A DNA stretch of 64,000 nt from VRUE01 sp963753245 (GCA_963753245.1 CAVWBK010000002.1:1-64000); one strand, 5' to 3'. Shown: positions 42,373-51,704, numbered from the stretch's first letter. Translations and numbers: made by a program. Notes: generated from the sequence alone by a model not told the origin.

Positions 42373-44595
42373 GTGCGGCGGGTCACCTTCTCACGCAACT
42401 ACACGCTTTCGCTCTCGCGCACCTGCCAGTGCTATTGCAAGTACTGCGCCTTCGCCACCCACCGGGCCCACATCTATGCCCCCGAGGAGGTCGAGGAGCG
42501 CCTCGAGGCAGCGCAGCGCCGTAACGCCAAGGAGCTCCTGATCCTCACCGGCGAGCGGCCCGAGGTAAACCCCGAGGTCGCCGCCCGCCTGGCCGCTTGG
42601 GGGCACGAGGACTTCACCGCCTATGTGGTCTGGACCTGCGAGCGGGCGCTCGAGCGCGGGATCCTGCCCCACACCAACCTCGGAGTCCTCAGTCGCGAGG
42701 ATCTCGCCCGCCTGCGCGAGGTGACCGCCTCCCAGGGCCTGATGCTCGAGTCGAGCTCCGAGCGCCTGATGGAGACCGTGCACGCCGGCTCGCCGAGCAA
42801 GCATCCGGCCCCGCGCCTGGCGATGATCGCGGCCGCCGGGGAGCTTCGCATCCCCTTCACCAGCGGCATCCTGATCGGGATCGGCGAGAGCGAGGAGGAG
42901 CGCTTTGAGTCACTGGCGGCGCTGGCCGAGCTGCAGCGCGAGTATGGCCACCTGCAGGAGGTGATCCTGCAGAACTTCGTTCCCCACCCGCGCTATTACG
43001 GGCGCGAGGTCGCCGAGATCGCCGATCAGGCCGCCCGCGAGCGCTGGGCGAAGGGCCCCGAGCCCGACTCAGCCGCGGACCCCGAGCCCCCCGAAGGAGA
43101 ACTCCTGGAGGCGCCCAGCTGGGCCAGCGAGGTCAGCCTCGAGCAGATCAAGGCGCTGATCGCCGAGTGCGGGCGGCTGATGCCCGAGGTCGGCGTGCAG
43201 ATCCCGCCGAACCTCTCCGCGCACTGGCCCGAGCTGATCGCGGCCGGCGCCAGCGATCTGGGCGGACTCTCGGCAAACGGCGATCACATCTCCCCCGAGC
43301 ACGCCTTCCCCAGCCCCCATCAGGTCAGAAAGGAGCTCGCCCCGAAGGGCTACGCGCTCAGCGAGCGGCTCTGCGTCTACCCCCAATACATGGACCCCGA
43401 GTGGATCGAGCAGGGGGTCCTTGACGTGATCAAGCTCAAGTACTGGAGCTTCATCCCGCGCAGGGGCTCGGGGCGGCGCTCTGAGGAGAACCTCGACGGG
43501 CGCCTGGCCGAGCGCGGGATCGCCAAGGGTCGCGCCGGGGAGGAGCTGAGCGAGGACGAGCTGACCGCGCTCTTTGCCGAGACCCGGCCCGAGCTGATCG
43601 AGGAGATGCGCCTCGCCGCCGATCAGCTGCGCGCCGAGCTGGCCGGCGAGCAGGCCACCTTTGTCGTCAACCGCAACATCAACTTCACCAACATCTGCGT
43701 CGTCGGCTGCGCCTTTTGCGGCTTTGGCCAGGGCCGCCGCTCGCCCGACGCCTACGAGGTTTCCGAACAGGACTTCGCCGAGCGGATCCGCGAAGCGGTG
43801 CAGTTCGGCGCCACCGAGATCTGCATGCAGGGCGGCATCCATCCCGATCTGACCCTGGAGGAGTACGGGAAATGGCTGCGCCTTGCCAAGCAGGTGGCGC
43901 CCGAGCTGCACCTGCACGCCTACTCGCCGATGGAGGTCCACTACATGTGCGAGCGCTCGGGCAAGCAGCCCGAGGCGGTCTTCGAGTACCTGATCGAGTG
44001 CGGGCTGGGCTCGACCCCCGGCACCGCGGCCGAGGTCCTCGATGACGGCGTGCGCCAGCGGATCTCACCCAACAAGCTGCCGGTCGGGCGTTGGGTCGAG
44101 ATCATCGAAGCCTCCCACCGCGCCGGGCTGCGCTCGACCTCGACCGTGATGTTCGGCCACATCGAGGAGCCACGCGAGCTGGCCCGCCACATGCGGGTGA
44201 TCCGCGCCCTGCAGGAGCGCACCGGGGGGATCACCGAGTTCGTCCCGCTCAGCTTCATCCCCTTCAACACAATGCTCGGCCGCACCCACGGGATCGAGGA
44301 GATCGGCGCCGCGGAGAACCTCAAGCACACCGCGGCCTTCCGCCTGGCGCTCGGCCGCACGATCCCAAACCTGCAGGCGAGCTGGGTCAAGATGGGCCTC
44401 GGGGCGGCGACCGAGGCGCTGCGCTGGGGGGTCAACGACCTCGGCGGCACCCTGATGGAGGAGAACATCTCGCGGATGGCGGGCTCCCAGCACGGGGTGC
44501 GCCTCGACCCCGCCCAGCTGATCGAGGCGGCGCGGGCCGGCGGCCGGATCCCCGCCCAGCGCAGCACGCTCTACGAGATCCTCGCGACCTACTGA
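42373..44595 (+). CDS. fbiC: FbiC: bifunctional FO synthase (CofG-CofH)
   Basis: A 740-residue double radical-SAM protein making the deazaflavin FO of F420 from tyrosine and a flavin precursor. The CofG half has SRTCQCYCKYCAFATHRAHI (Cys-x3-Cys-x2-Cys for the Fe-S cluster, about 15-22). The CofH half has NINFTNICVVGCAFCGFGQG (about 435-455). The linker (about 225-400) includes LSANGDHISPEHAFPSPHQV. Two clusters in one chain are typical of Actinobacteria, where FbiC is fused. The GTG at 42373 is the start. Its partners for F420 tail assembly are the minus-strand genes at 44.9-47.9 kb. Confidence 0.96.
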   Translation: MRRVTFSRNYTLSLSRTCQCYCKYCAFATHRAHIYAPEEVEERLEAAQRRNAKELLILTGERPEVNPEVAARLAAWGHEDFTAYVVWTCERALERGILPHTNLGVLSREDLARLREVTASQGLMLESSSERLMETVHAGSPSKHPAPRLAMIAAAGELRIPFTSGILIGIGESEEERFESLAALAELQREYGHLQEVILQNFVPHPRYYGREVAEIADQAARERWAKGPEPDSAADPEPPEGELLEAPSWASEVSLEQIKALIAECGRLMPEVGVQIPPNLSAHWPELIAAGASDLGGLSANGDHISPEHAFPSPHQVRKELAPKGYALSERLCVYPQYMDPEWIEQGVLDVIKLKYWSFIPRRGSGRRSEENLDGRLAERGIAKGRAGEELSEDELTALFAETRPELIEEMRLAADQLRAELAGEQATFVVNRNINFTNICVVGCAFCGFGQGRRSPDAYEVSEQDFAERIREAVQFGATEICMQGGIHPDLTLEEYGKWLRLAKQVAPELHLHAYSPMEVHYMCERSGKQPEAVFEYLIECGLGSTPGTAAEVLDDGVRQRISPNKLPVGRWVEIIEASHRAGLRSTSTVMFGHIEEPRELARHMRVIRALQERTGGITEFVPLSFIPFNTMLGRTHGIEEIGAAENLKHTAAFRLALGRTIPNLQASWVKMGLGAATEALRWGVNDLGGTLMEENISRMAGSQHGVRLDPAQLIEAARAGGRIPAQRSTLYEILATY

Positions 44596-44677
44596 GCGCC
44601 CCCCGCACCGCGGCGCTTATCGGGGCCCCAACCGGGTAGTCGGAGCCTGGACAGATCCGAAAGCCACGAGAAGGGAA

Positions 44678-44866
44678 ATGATGAGCGACGAGGTCAAGAA
44701 CACAGACGACGCCAAGGGCCGGATCAAGGAAGCGGCCGGCAGCCTCAGCGGTGACGATCGGCTAAAGCGCGAGGGCAAGGTCGATAAGGCCGCCGGCGAG
44801 GCCAAGGACGGTCTCGATAAGGCAACCGAGAAGGTCAAGGACATCCTCAGCTCCGATCGGGACTAG
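44678..44866 (+). CDS. CsbD-family stress protein
   Basis: A 62-residue, strongly charged protein with DDAKGRIKEAAGSLSGDDRL and KREGKVDKAAGEAKDGLDKA, matching the CsbD domain with its amphipathic K/A/G/D helices. Two adjacent ATG codons (44678, 44681) follow agaaggga. CsbD proteins are induced by stress, often under sigma-B-like control, but their biochemical role is unclear. It stands between fbiC and cofE. Confidence 0.9.
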   Translation: MMSDEVKNTDDAKGRIKEAAGSLSGDDRLKREGKVDKAAGEAKDGLDKATEKVKDILSSDRD

Positions 44867-44893
44867 GCCGGGGGCGGAGCGGGCCCGGAGGGC

Positions 44894-45643
44894 CTACCGG
44901 AAGAGATCCTCCTCGATCGGGCGGCGCAGGGCGCCCGCTCCGGGCCCATCCGCAGTGCCGATGAAGCGCTCCAGGCCGCGCAGCACGACGGCGGGTAGGC
45001 CGCTCGCCTTGTCGCGGACCAAATCAGCGGCGCCGGCGGCCTGATCGGCGACCGCGATCAGGGTCGCCTCGAGCTCGCGACCGCCGCCATCGCGGCGCCC
45101 GCGCCAATCATCAAGCGGTCTGAGTCCGGCGCAGCCGATCGCGACCTCGGTCTGGCCGACCCGCCAGGGGCGACCGAAGCTGTCAGCGATCAAGACCGCG
45201 ACGCTGAGGCCGCTGGCGGCGATCAGTTCGGCGCGGATCCGTCGCGCGGAGGCATCGGGGTCAAGCGGCAAGAGGCAGGCGCTCTCGGGCTCGGGCAGGT
45301 TGGAGCGATCGATCCCGGCGTTGGCGCAGATCAGGCCCTGGTGGGTTTCGGTGATCAGGACGCCGCGCTCGGCGCGGATCACCGTGCGGCTCTCGGCGAG
45401 GATCAGCTCGACCAGGGCCGGCTCCTTGTCCAATTCGGCGCCAAGGCGCCGCGCCTCGGCGCCCGGGGAGACGCTCGCCAGGCGTCTGATCCGCCCCTCG
45501 GCCTTGGAGACCACCTTCTGGGAGATCGCGATCAGATCGCCGCTCGCGAGCGGCGCGGCGGCCGCGATCAGGGCCCCGAGCGCGGCACCCTCCCCGATCT
45601 CCGGCAGCCCTTCGATCGCCAGGGCGTGAAGCGCGGGGCTCAT
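44894..45643 (-). CDS. cofE: CofE/FbiB-like F420-0:gamma-glutamyl ligase
   Basis: This 249-residue enzyme adds L-glutamate to F420-0, making the F420 tail. It begins with LPEIGEGAALGALIAAAAPL and LIAISQKVVSKAEGRIRRLA, then VLITETHQGLICANAGIDRS, matching CofE. The metal/GTP region includes VAVLIADSFGRPWRVGQTEV. Unlike mycobacterial FbiB it has no nitroreductase-like second domain, so it is the stand-alone form. Its start overlaps the cofC stop by 4 bp and it ends the operon. Confidence 0.93.
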   Translation of the reverse strand: MSPALHALAIEGLPEIGEGAALGALIAAAAPLASGDLIAISQKVVSKAEGRIRRLASVSPGAEARRLGAELDKEPALVELILAESRTVIRAERGVLITETHQGLICANAGIDRSNLPEPESACLLPLDPDASARRIRAELIAASGLSVAVLIADSFGRPWRVGQTEVAIGCAGLRPLDDWRGRRDGGGRELEATLIAVADQAAGAADLVRDKASGLPAVVLRGLERFIGTADGPGAGALRRPIEEDLFR

Positions 45644-46281
45644 ATGCCAAGCGCCCTGGCGGTCCTCTTCGCCGCCCCGCGCCCTGACTCGAGCTCGCGG
45701 CTCAGCGCGATCAGATCGGCGGGAGTGTCGAGGTCAAGGGCCAGCGAGGCGAGCTCTTCGATCGCAAAGGGGATGCCCTCGGCGCGGGCGGCGGCCTCAT
45801 GGCGGGCGCGGCTGCCCTCGCCGAAGGCCGGTTCGATCGCCGTGGGGGGGACCAGCACGAGCGCATTTGTGCCCTCGCCGTGGCGGTCGGGAACGATCCC
45901 CACATAGGGCTCGGGAACACCGGTCAAAAGCCGGTCGAGGTCACGGGGGTCGAGCATCGGGCAATCGCCGGGGAGAAGGACGACGCAGGCGGCCCCCTCG
46001 ACCTCGGCGCGCGCGATCCCGGCCAGGCTCGCCTCGATGTGGCCGCGATCGGCGGGGTCGGGGACGATCTCAGCGCCGGCGGCGCTCGCCAGCTCCTGAG
46101 CCTCGGGGTCACCGCTGATCAGGATCGTGCGCTCAATTGAGCGCGCCTGGCCGATCGCCTCGAGCACGTCGGCGAGCATCGCCGCGGCGAGCTCGCGGCG
46201 CTGGTCTGGGTCGAGTCCGACCGCGAGGCGCTGCTTGGCCGCCTCGAAGCGCTTGACCGGGAGGATCGCGGTCGCCCTCAC
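45640..46281 (-). CDS. cofC: CofC/FbiD: phospho-lactate (or PEP) guanylyltransferase
   Basis: A 213-residue enzyme of the MobA-like fold. It opens ATAILPVKRFEAAKQRLAVG and has VVLLPGDCPMLDPRDLDRLL, where GDCPxLD binds the metal and nucleotide, then VGIVPDRHGEGTNALVLVPP. It activates phospho-lactate or, in most actinobacteria, PEP with GTP for F420 assembly; which one cannot be told from sequence. Overlaps of 4 bp on both sides put it in the fno-cofD-cofC-cofE operon. Confidence 0.92.
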   Translation of the reverse strand: MRATAILPVKRFEAAKQRLAVGLDPDQRRELAAAMLADVLEAIGQARSIERTILISGDPEAQELASAAGAEIVPDPADRGHIEASLAGIARAEVEGAACVVLLPGDCPMLDPRDLDRLLTGVPEPYVGIVPDRHGEGTNALVLVPPTAIEPAFGEGSRARHEAAARAEGIPFAIEELASLALDLDTPADLIALSRELESGRGAAKRTARALGI

Positions 46282-47204
46282 GCGCCGGCACGCTCGGCGG
46301 CGTAGTCCAAGACGGTGCGCGCGAGTCGGACCCGCTCCCCGGCGCCCGCCATCAGGGTCGCGACCGCGAGCGTCGGGATCTCGCTTGGGGGCGGATCGGG
46401 GTCAGCGGAGTCGAGCACCATCGCGTCGATCAGCCCGGCGTAGAGCGAGGCGACACCGGCGGCGGTTGAGGGGCGCCCGAGCGCTGCCATAAAGCGATCG
46501 GTCGGGCCCTTGACGACCTCTCCGGCGACGTAGGGGCTGACCGCGATGACCGGCACGGCGGCGGCGGCGATCGCCTCGCGGATGCCCGCCAGGGCGAGGA
46601 TCGGCCCGATGCTGATCACCGGATTTGAGGGGCCGATCACGATCGCCTCGGCGCCGGCCAGCGCCTCGAGCACCTCCGCTGTGGGGCGCGCCTCGGCGAT
46701 CCCCTCCAGCGAGACGCTCTGCACCGCGGGCTCGCCGCGGTCGAGGATCAGGTACTCCTGCAGCGACCGCGGCCCGGCTGCTGTGTGGACCCGGGTGCGC
46801 ACCGGCTCCTCAGACATCGGCAGTACCCGCGCCGTGACCCCCAGCGCGCGGGCGATCTGGGCCTGGGCGTCGGTCGCCCGCCCGCCCTCCTCGAGGAACT
46901 GGCGCCGGTACAGGCAGGCGGCGAGGTCGCGGTCAGAGAGGCCAAACCACTGCGGGGCGCCGAGCTTCACCAGGCGCTCGAAGGTGGTGAAGCTGTCCTC
47001 GCGGATTCCCCAGCCGCGCTCGGCGTCGATTTCACCGCTCAGCCAGTAGGTGATCAGATCGGGATCGGGGGAGACGTGGACGCCGAGCGTCTCGATGTCA
47101 TCGGCGGTGTTGGCGATCACCGCGAGTTCGGAGCCGAGCTCCTCGGCCATGCCGGCGCCGAGTTTGGCCCCCCCGGTGCCGCCGGCGAGGAGCGCGACCC
47201 TCAT
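46278..47204 (-). CDS. cofD: CofD/FbiA: 2-phospho-L-lactate (or PEP) transferase
   Basis: A 308-residue protein that joins the activated lactate/PEP moiety to FO. The N-terminus reads RVALLAGGTGGAKLGAGMAE, the Gly-rich nucleotide loop of CofD. DIETLGVHVSPDPDLITYWL and WFGLSDRDLAACLYRRQFLE follow, then EAIVIGPSNPVISIGPILAL, all diagnostic. Length is normal. Its start lies 1 bp after the fno stop and its stop overlaps cofC. Confidence 0.95.
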   Translation of the reverse strand: MRVALLAGGTGGAKLGAGMAEELGSELAVIANTADDIETLGVHVSPDPDLITYWLSGEIDAERGWGIREDSFTTFERLVKLGAPQWFGLSDRDLAACLYRRQFLEEGGRATDAQAQIARALGVTARVLPMSEEPVRTRVHTAAGPRSLQEYLILDRGEPAVQSVSLEGIAEARPTAEVLEALAGAEAIVIGPSNPVISIGPILALAGIREAIAAAAVPVIAVSPYVAGEVVKGPTDRFMAALGRPSTAAGVASLYAGLIDAMVLDSADPDPPPSEIPTLAVATLMAGAGERVRLARTVLDYAAERAGA

Positions 47205-47205
47205 C

Positions 47206-47892
47206 TCAGGCCCAGGGGTCGGCGCTGGGCAGGTCGGTGAGGCGGATCCCGGCGTGGGCCTTGTAGCGGCTGTTGACCGAGATCAGAAGCGGGGTCAGCT
47301 GCTCGACGATGCGGGCGATCTCAAGCGGGCCGGCGTTGACCGCACGCAGGCCGGGGATCAGCTCGATCAGGCGCGCGACGCGCGCCTTATCGGCCTTCCG
47401 ATCACCGCAGATCAGGATGTCCTCCTCGAGGCGGGTCTCGAGCTCGGCGAGCTTCGGGGCGCCGACCGTGTGCAGGGCGGCGATAACGCGGACGCCCTCG
47501 GGCACCATCTCCTGGGCCTGCTGGGCGGCTGAGCCCTGCCAGACGGCGAGCGAGCGGGTCGCCTTGCCGCCGACCGCGGCGGCGAGCGGAACCGTGCAGT
47601 CGACCAGGATCTGGCCACCCGCAAGCGCCTCACGCAGGTTGTTGAGGTTCTCGGACTGCACCCGGAAGGGAACGGTCAGAAAGACGATCTGGGCGCGTGC
47701 CGCAGCCTCCTCGTTCAACAACCCCTCAACCGCGGCGCCGGGAACCGCGGCGCGGATCCTCTCCGCCGCCTCCTCGGCGCGCTCACTGGAGCGCGAGCCG
47801 AGCACGATCGAGGCCCCGGCCTGGGCCCAGCGCCGCGCCAGACCCGCGCCGAGGGCGCCGGTGCCGCCGATTATCGGGATCGGTTCATCCAC
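47206..47892 (-). CDS. fno: F420-dependent NADP reductase (Fno/NPDR)
   Basis: A 228-residue Rossmann protein that moves hydride between F420H2 and NADP+. IIGGTGALGAGLARRWAQAG is the NADP-binding loop, VLGSRSSERAEEA gives the phosphate-binding Arg, and ALHTVGAPKLAELETRLEED belongs to the F420 side. It heads the F420 operon, so cofactor synthesis and its main use as a reductant are expressed together. It is divergent from the SDR gene, with about 28 bp between the starts. Confidence 0.9.
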   Translation of the reverse strand: MDEPIPIIGGTGALGAGLARRWAQAGASIVLGSRSSERAEEAAERIRAAVPGAAVEGLLNEEAAARAQIVFLTVPFRVQSENLNNLREALAGGQILVDCTVPLAAAVGGKATRSLAVWQGSAAQQAQEMVPEGVRVIAALHTVGAPKLAELETRLEEDILICGDRKADKARVARLIELIPGLRAVNAGPLEIARIVEQLTPLLISVNSRYKAHAGIRLTDLPSADPWA

Positions 47893-47920
47893 GGGCGCGC
47901 CAGTCTATGCTCACCGGCCT

Positions 47921-48655
47921 ATGAGGCTTGAGGGACGCAGAGCACTCGTCACCGGCGGGGCCAGCGGGATCGGCGCGGCGATCGCGGCGCGGCTCGCGGC
48001 CGAGGGCGCGGAGGTCTGGGTCGGCGACGTCAACACCGAGGGAGCCGAGCGGGTCGCCGCGGAGATCGTCGGGCACGCGATCGAGCTCGACGTCACCGAG
48101 CTGGCCTCCGCCCAGGCTGCGGTGCAGGCAATCGGTGTGCCCGACATCCTGATCAATAACGCCGGAACCGATGAGTTCGGCTTCTTCACCTACACGACGC
48201 CAGAGCAGTGGCAAAAGGTGCTGGCGATCAACCTCGGCGGCGTCCTCAACTGCACCTTCGCCGCCCTGCCCGCGATGCAGAAAGCCGGTTACGGGCGGAT
48301 CGTCAGCATCTCCTCAGAGGCCGGGCGGGTCGGCTCCAAGGGCTCCTCGGTCTACTCCGCGGCGAAGGGCGGGGTGATCGCCTTCATGAAGACGATCGCC
48401 CGCGAGAACGGGCGCTACGCGATCACCGCGAACTCGATCGCCCCCGGCCCGATCGAGACCCCGCTTCTGATGGGTGCCAAGGAGTTCGGGGAGATCGGCG
48501 AGCGGATCATCGAGAACATGAAAGAGCTGACCCAGATGAAGCGTCTGGGCCAACCCGATGAGGTGGCAGCCGCGGTCGCCTTCCTCGCCTCCGAAGACGC
48601 CACCTTCGTCACCGGTGAGACGCTCGGGGTCAGCGGCGGCCTCGGCATGGTCTGA
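47921..48655 (+). CDS. SDR-family oxidoreductase
   Basis: A 244-residue classical short-chain dehydrogenase. Cofactor loop: ALVTGGASGIGAAIAARLAA (TGxxxGIG). NNAG: ILINNAGTDEFGFF. Catalytic: SISSEAGRVGSKGSSVYSAAKGG gives the Tyr-x-x-x-Lys (YSAAK). The end is VTGETLGVSGGLGMV. Likely a 3-hydroxyacyl-CoA or alcohol dehydrogenase; the family is broad and substrate cannot be assigned. ATG at 47921 is used. Its stop shares a base with the thioesterase start (TGATG). Confidence 0.92.
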   Translation: MRLEGRRALVTGGASGIGAAIAARLAAEGAEVWVGDVNTEGAERVAAEIVGHAIELDVTELASAQAAVQAIGVPDILINNAGTDEFGFFTYTTPEQWQKVLAINLGGVLNCTFAALPAMQKAGYGRIVSISSEAGRVGSKGSSVYSAAKGGVIAFMKTIARENGRYAITANSIAPGPIETPLLMGAKEFGEIGERIIENMKELTQMKRLGQPDEVAAAVAFLASEDATFVTGETLGVSGGLGMV

Positions 48656-49023
48656 TGGCCCCAAGCGCCGGCGCCAAGCGCCTTGAAGAGTTCACGGTCG
48701 AGGGCCGGCTGCTCACCGATGTCGGCGGCACGATCGGAACGACGGTGCTCTCGACCCCGGCGATGATCGCGATGATGGAGCACTGCTCCTCGATCCTCGC
48801 CTATCAGAGCCTGCCCGAGGGGCAGGCGACGGTCGGCTTCGAAGTCTGCGTCAAGCACGTCGCCGCGGCGCTTGAGGGCGCCACCTGCACCGTCAGCTCG
48901 ACCCTGAGCGAGGTGATCGACGGGCGCAAGCTGCGCTTTTCGGTCGAGGTCCGCGAGGGCGAGCGCACGATCGGGCTCGGAACCCACGAGCGGCGCCTGA
49001 TCGAGGTCGGCCAGCTCGGTTAG
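48655..49023 (+). CDS. FlK-like hotdog thioesterase
   Basis: A 122-residue protein similar to the fluoroacetyl-CoA thioesterase FlK family: TVLSTPAMIAMMEHCSSILA, then ATVGFEVCVKHVAAALEGAT and VIDGRKLRFSVEVREGERTI. The Thr and Glu near the first motif and His in VKHVAA match the family's active-site positions (Thr42, Glu50, His76 in FlK). It cleaves an acyl-CoA. Its start overlaps the SDR stop. Most family members are not fluoroacetate-specific, so a general acyl-CoA role is likely. Confidence 0.85.
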   Translation: MAPSAGAKRLEEFTVEGRLLTDVGGTIGTTVLSTPAMIAMMEHCSSILAYQSLPEGQATVGFEVCVKHVAAALEGATCTVSSTLSEVIDGRKLRFSVEVREGERTIGLGTHERRLIEVGQLG

Positions 49024-49132
49024 GGGCTGAGACGCGGGGTCGCGGCAGACCGCGCGCCGCTTGATCCGGGCGCGGTCATGGTCGGGTTCGGCGGCGGTCT
49101 GTAGGCGCGTGGGGATGCGTAGGCTTTCCTCG

Positions 49133-50062
49133 ATGCCCGAGTTTCCACAGCAGGTGCGTCTGCGCGAGGTCGGCCCCCGCGACGGTTTCCAAAATGAGCC
49201 GGAGACGATCGCCAGCGCCGAGAAGGTGCGCCTGATCGACATGCTCTCCGCCACCGGCCTGCCGCGGATCGAGGTGGGCTCCTTCGTGCGCCCTGATGTG
49301 ATCCCCCAGCTCGCCGACGCCGAGCAGGTGCTGGGCGCGCTCAAGCGCCGCGAGGGCGTCGCATTCTCGGTTCTAATTCCCAACGAGCGCGGGCTCGAGC
49401 GGGCGCTGGCGCTGCGCGAGCGCTTCGATCAGATCAATGTTTTCCTCTCCGCCTCAGAGACCCACAACCAGAGAAACGTGAACCGCTCGATCGAGCAATC
49501 ACTGGCCGGCCTGGAGGCGACCCTGGCGCGAGCCGGCGAGGCCGGGCTGCGCCGCGAGGCGGTGATCTCGACCGCCTTTGGCTGCCCCTATGAGGGCGAG
49601 GTTGCACCCGAGCGGGTCTTTGAGATCGCGCGGCGCCTGGTCGCCGCCGGGGCTGAGGAGATCGGCTTTGGCGATACGACCGGGATGGCCAACCCGCGCC
49701 AGGTCGGGGAGTTCTTCGCCGCCGCCCGCGAGTCGGTCCCGGGCGTCGAGCTGACCGCCCACTTCCACAACACCCGCGGCCAGGGCCTCGCCAATATCCT
49801 CGCTGCCCTGGGTGAGGGGGTCGACTCATTTGAGGCCAGCTTCGGGGAGCTCGGCGGTTGCCCGGTACCGCCGGGCTCGACCGGCAACGTCGCCAGCGAG
49901 GACGTGGTCTCGATGCTGGCTGAGATGGGGATCGAAACCGGGATCGACCTGGAAGCGCTGATCGAGGTCTCACGCGCGGCCCAGGCGCTGCTCGGCCGCC
50001 CGTTGGGCGCCCATCTGCTGAGCGCAGGGCCGATTGACTGGCACCGTAGCTCCTCCCAATAG
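49133..50062 (+). CDS. Hydroxymethylglutaryl-CoA lyase-like
   Basis: A 309-residue TIM-barrel lyase. VRLREVGPRDGFQNEPETIA has the GPRDGxQ motif with the catalytic Arg-Asp. VISTAFGCPYEGEVAPERVF, GFGDTTGMANPRQVGEFFAA and LTAHFHNTRGQGLANILAAL follow, with the His-x-His metal ligands, then FGELGGCPVPPGSTGNVASEDVV with the active-site Cys. It splits HMG-CoA to acetyl-CoA and acetoacetate in leucine degradation. ATG at 49133 fits. The acetoacetyl-CoA synthetase at 61 kb could use the acetoacetate. Confidence 0.9.
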   Translation: MPEFPQQVRLREVGPRDGFQNEPETIASAEKVRLIDMLSATGLPRIEVGSFVRPDVIPQLADAEQVLGALKRREGVAFSVLIPNERGLERALALRERFDQINVFLSASETHNQRNVNRSIEQSLAGLEATLARAGEAGLRREAVISTAFGCPYEGEVAPERVFEIARRLVAAGAEEIGFGDTTGMANPRQVGEFFAAARESVPGVELTAHFHNTRGQGLANILAALGEGVDSFEASFGELGGCPVPPGSTGNVASEDVVSMLAEMGIETGIDLEALIEVSRAAQALLGRPLGAHLLSAGPIDWHRSSSQ

Positions 50063-50489
50063 GCTTGGGGGAGGGGAGATAGAGGGGTCCCAAGTGGGAA
50101 TAGCCGTGACAACCCGCCTCCTCCCACGGCCAGGGCCCCGACCGAACTGGAGGGAGCCTCCACGGGCTCGATCGGACCTAACCAAGGCCCCCATCCATCG
50201 GCAGGGAAGGCCCCCGCTAGTCCGGATGACTTGATCCTCTCTCACCAGCCCGCCCCGCGCCAAGCCAGGGCCCTGGCCATGGGTGGGGTTGGGTGGGGCG
50301 GCGCCGGATAGGGCCGGTCGAACCGGACCCCACGGCGGGCGAGGGGGGTGTGAGTGGTGTGGGCGATTCCTGAACCGAGCGGATCTCTCCACCGCGGGCT
50401 CGCCTCGGCGTGGAGTGATCCTACGGGACTTGTTAAGCCGCTGATCACGGCCCGCCCCCAGTGGGAGACGGGCCGGGTCGGCGGTAGCG
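50063..50489. other. Intergenic, no supported gene
   Basis: This 427-bp gap holds Pro/Gly-rich random frames only. It separates two convergent genes. I see no hairpin with a T-run. Confidence 0.45.
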
Positions 50490-51341
50490 TTACTTCGTGA
50501 TTTTGAAAATGCGCTCCATGCCTAGGCGTGTGTGAGGTACCTGCTCCTGGGTTTCCATGAAGCACGCCTGCACGTACCAGCCGGGCTTGGCAGTGATCGT
50601 CTCTTGTTGATAGGCGCCATGCGACAAGGGCCCCGCAAAGCTGAAGGGCGCGCCGGTTACCAGCTTTTTCAGACCCTTTTCCTTGCCCGTCAGCAGGGCG
50701 TTTGCAACCTGTTGTGCTGCGCTCTTGCTCTTGACGGGGAACGCGATGTCCATATGCACGAGATAGCCTTGGTTTTCAAAGCGCACGAGCTCTCCGTCGT
50801 GCAGTGTCGTCGGTCCGCGAAAGTCGAACTCGATCGAGCGGACAGTTGCCTGTGGCTTGGGCAACGAGGCGGGTGAGTGGGCCGCGGTCACCGTAAAGGT
50901 TGAGTGCGATTTCAATGAGCCTTCGCCTTCACCGCCGAGCGCGACGTAGTTTCCCGGCACTAGGTTGGTCTGCACTTCACTTGGGTGACCGGGTGTCGCT
51001 TCAGCGTCGAAGACGATCGAGCCGAACGCGCTGGTCGCGTTGGGATCGTTGTTCTTCTTCTTGGATTTCATAAAGGCTTCCACTTCGGCGACGCTGGAGC
51101 CTGGCTTCAGCAGAAACAGGACCGCGGTTGCTTCCTTTTTGCCGCTTGCTGTCGTCACCACGTTCACCCCACCCGATTGCATCGCCCCGCTGGCGGTGAT
51201 CGAGGATGGGCTGACCGTGAGAGAGAGCGTTGGAAGCGTCGAGGCCGCAGAGGAGACAGTTGCGGCGAGGAGCGAAGCGGCTACTAAGAGAGACGAGAAT
51301 ATGAGCCCCTTCAGCAGCTGTGGATGGAGGCGGTGGCGCAT
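50490..51341 (-). CDS. Secreted protein of unknown function
   Basis: A 283-residue exported protein. Signal peptide: LIFSSLLVAASLLAATVSSAAS (about 13-34). The mature part has TLSLTVSPSSITASGAMQSG, VPGNYVALGGEGEGSLKSHS and RSIEFDFRGPTTLHDGELVR, then LVHMDIAFPVKSKSAAQQVA. Strand-rich with NYVALGG and FDFRGP phrases as in cupredoxin-like or plastocyanin-type proteins, but the Cys/His/Met copper set is not clear. It ends ACFMETQEQVPHTRLGMERIFKITK. The fold is a guess; the function is unknown. Confidence 0.7.
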   Translation of the reverse strand: MRHRLHPQLLKGLIFSSLLVAASLLAATVSSAASTLPTLSLTVSPSSITASGAMQSGGVNVVTTASGKKEATAVLFLLKPGSSVAEVEAFMKSKKKNNDPNATSAFGSIVFDAEATPGHPSEVQTNLVPGNYVALGGEGEGSLKSHSTFTVTAAHSPASLPKPQATVRSIEFDFRGPTTLHDGELVRFENQGYLVHMDIAFPVKSKSAAQQVANALLTGKEKGLKKLVTGAPFSFAGPLSHGAYQQETITAKPGWYVQACFMETQEQVPHTRLGMERIFKITK

Positions 51342-51704
51342 GCGATCCTTTCGTTGAGCGCGGCAATGAGCGTCGCGGGCTGGCCGTGGCCAAAATATTC
51401 GGCTGGACTAAGAACTCACTAAACACTCAGATCATCCGGAGTTGCGGGAGGCGGCCCACGGTCGGACCCAACGAAAGAGCTGCGTGCCCTCGGCTGGGCC
51501 TGTGCATGGCTTGGGATGCCTCCCTCGGCTGGCCCGCCGCTACTCAGAGCCCCCTCAGCACGCCAAGTCTTGACCAGAACCGAACGAGCGGCCTCGGCCA
51601 GCCCAGAGTCAAGGGACAATGGGTCGGAAACTACGCCACCAAGCGCCAGAAGATAATCTGGCTCAACCGGACTCCGGCTTACGCTGATGACGAAGGGAGC
51701 GGGA
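51342..51704. other. Intergenic, no supported gene
   Basis: This 360-bp divergent region carries outward promoters for the secreted protein and the following DUF6325-like gene. No protein-like frame is apparent. Confidence 0.4.
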
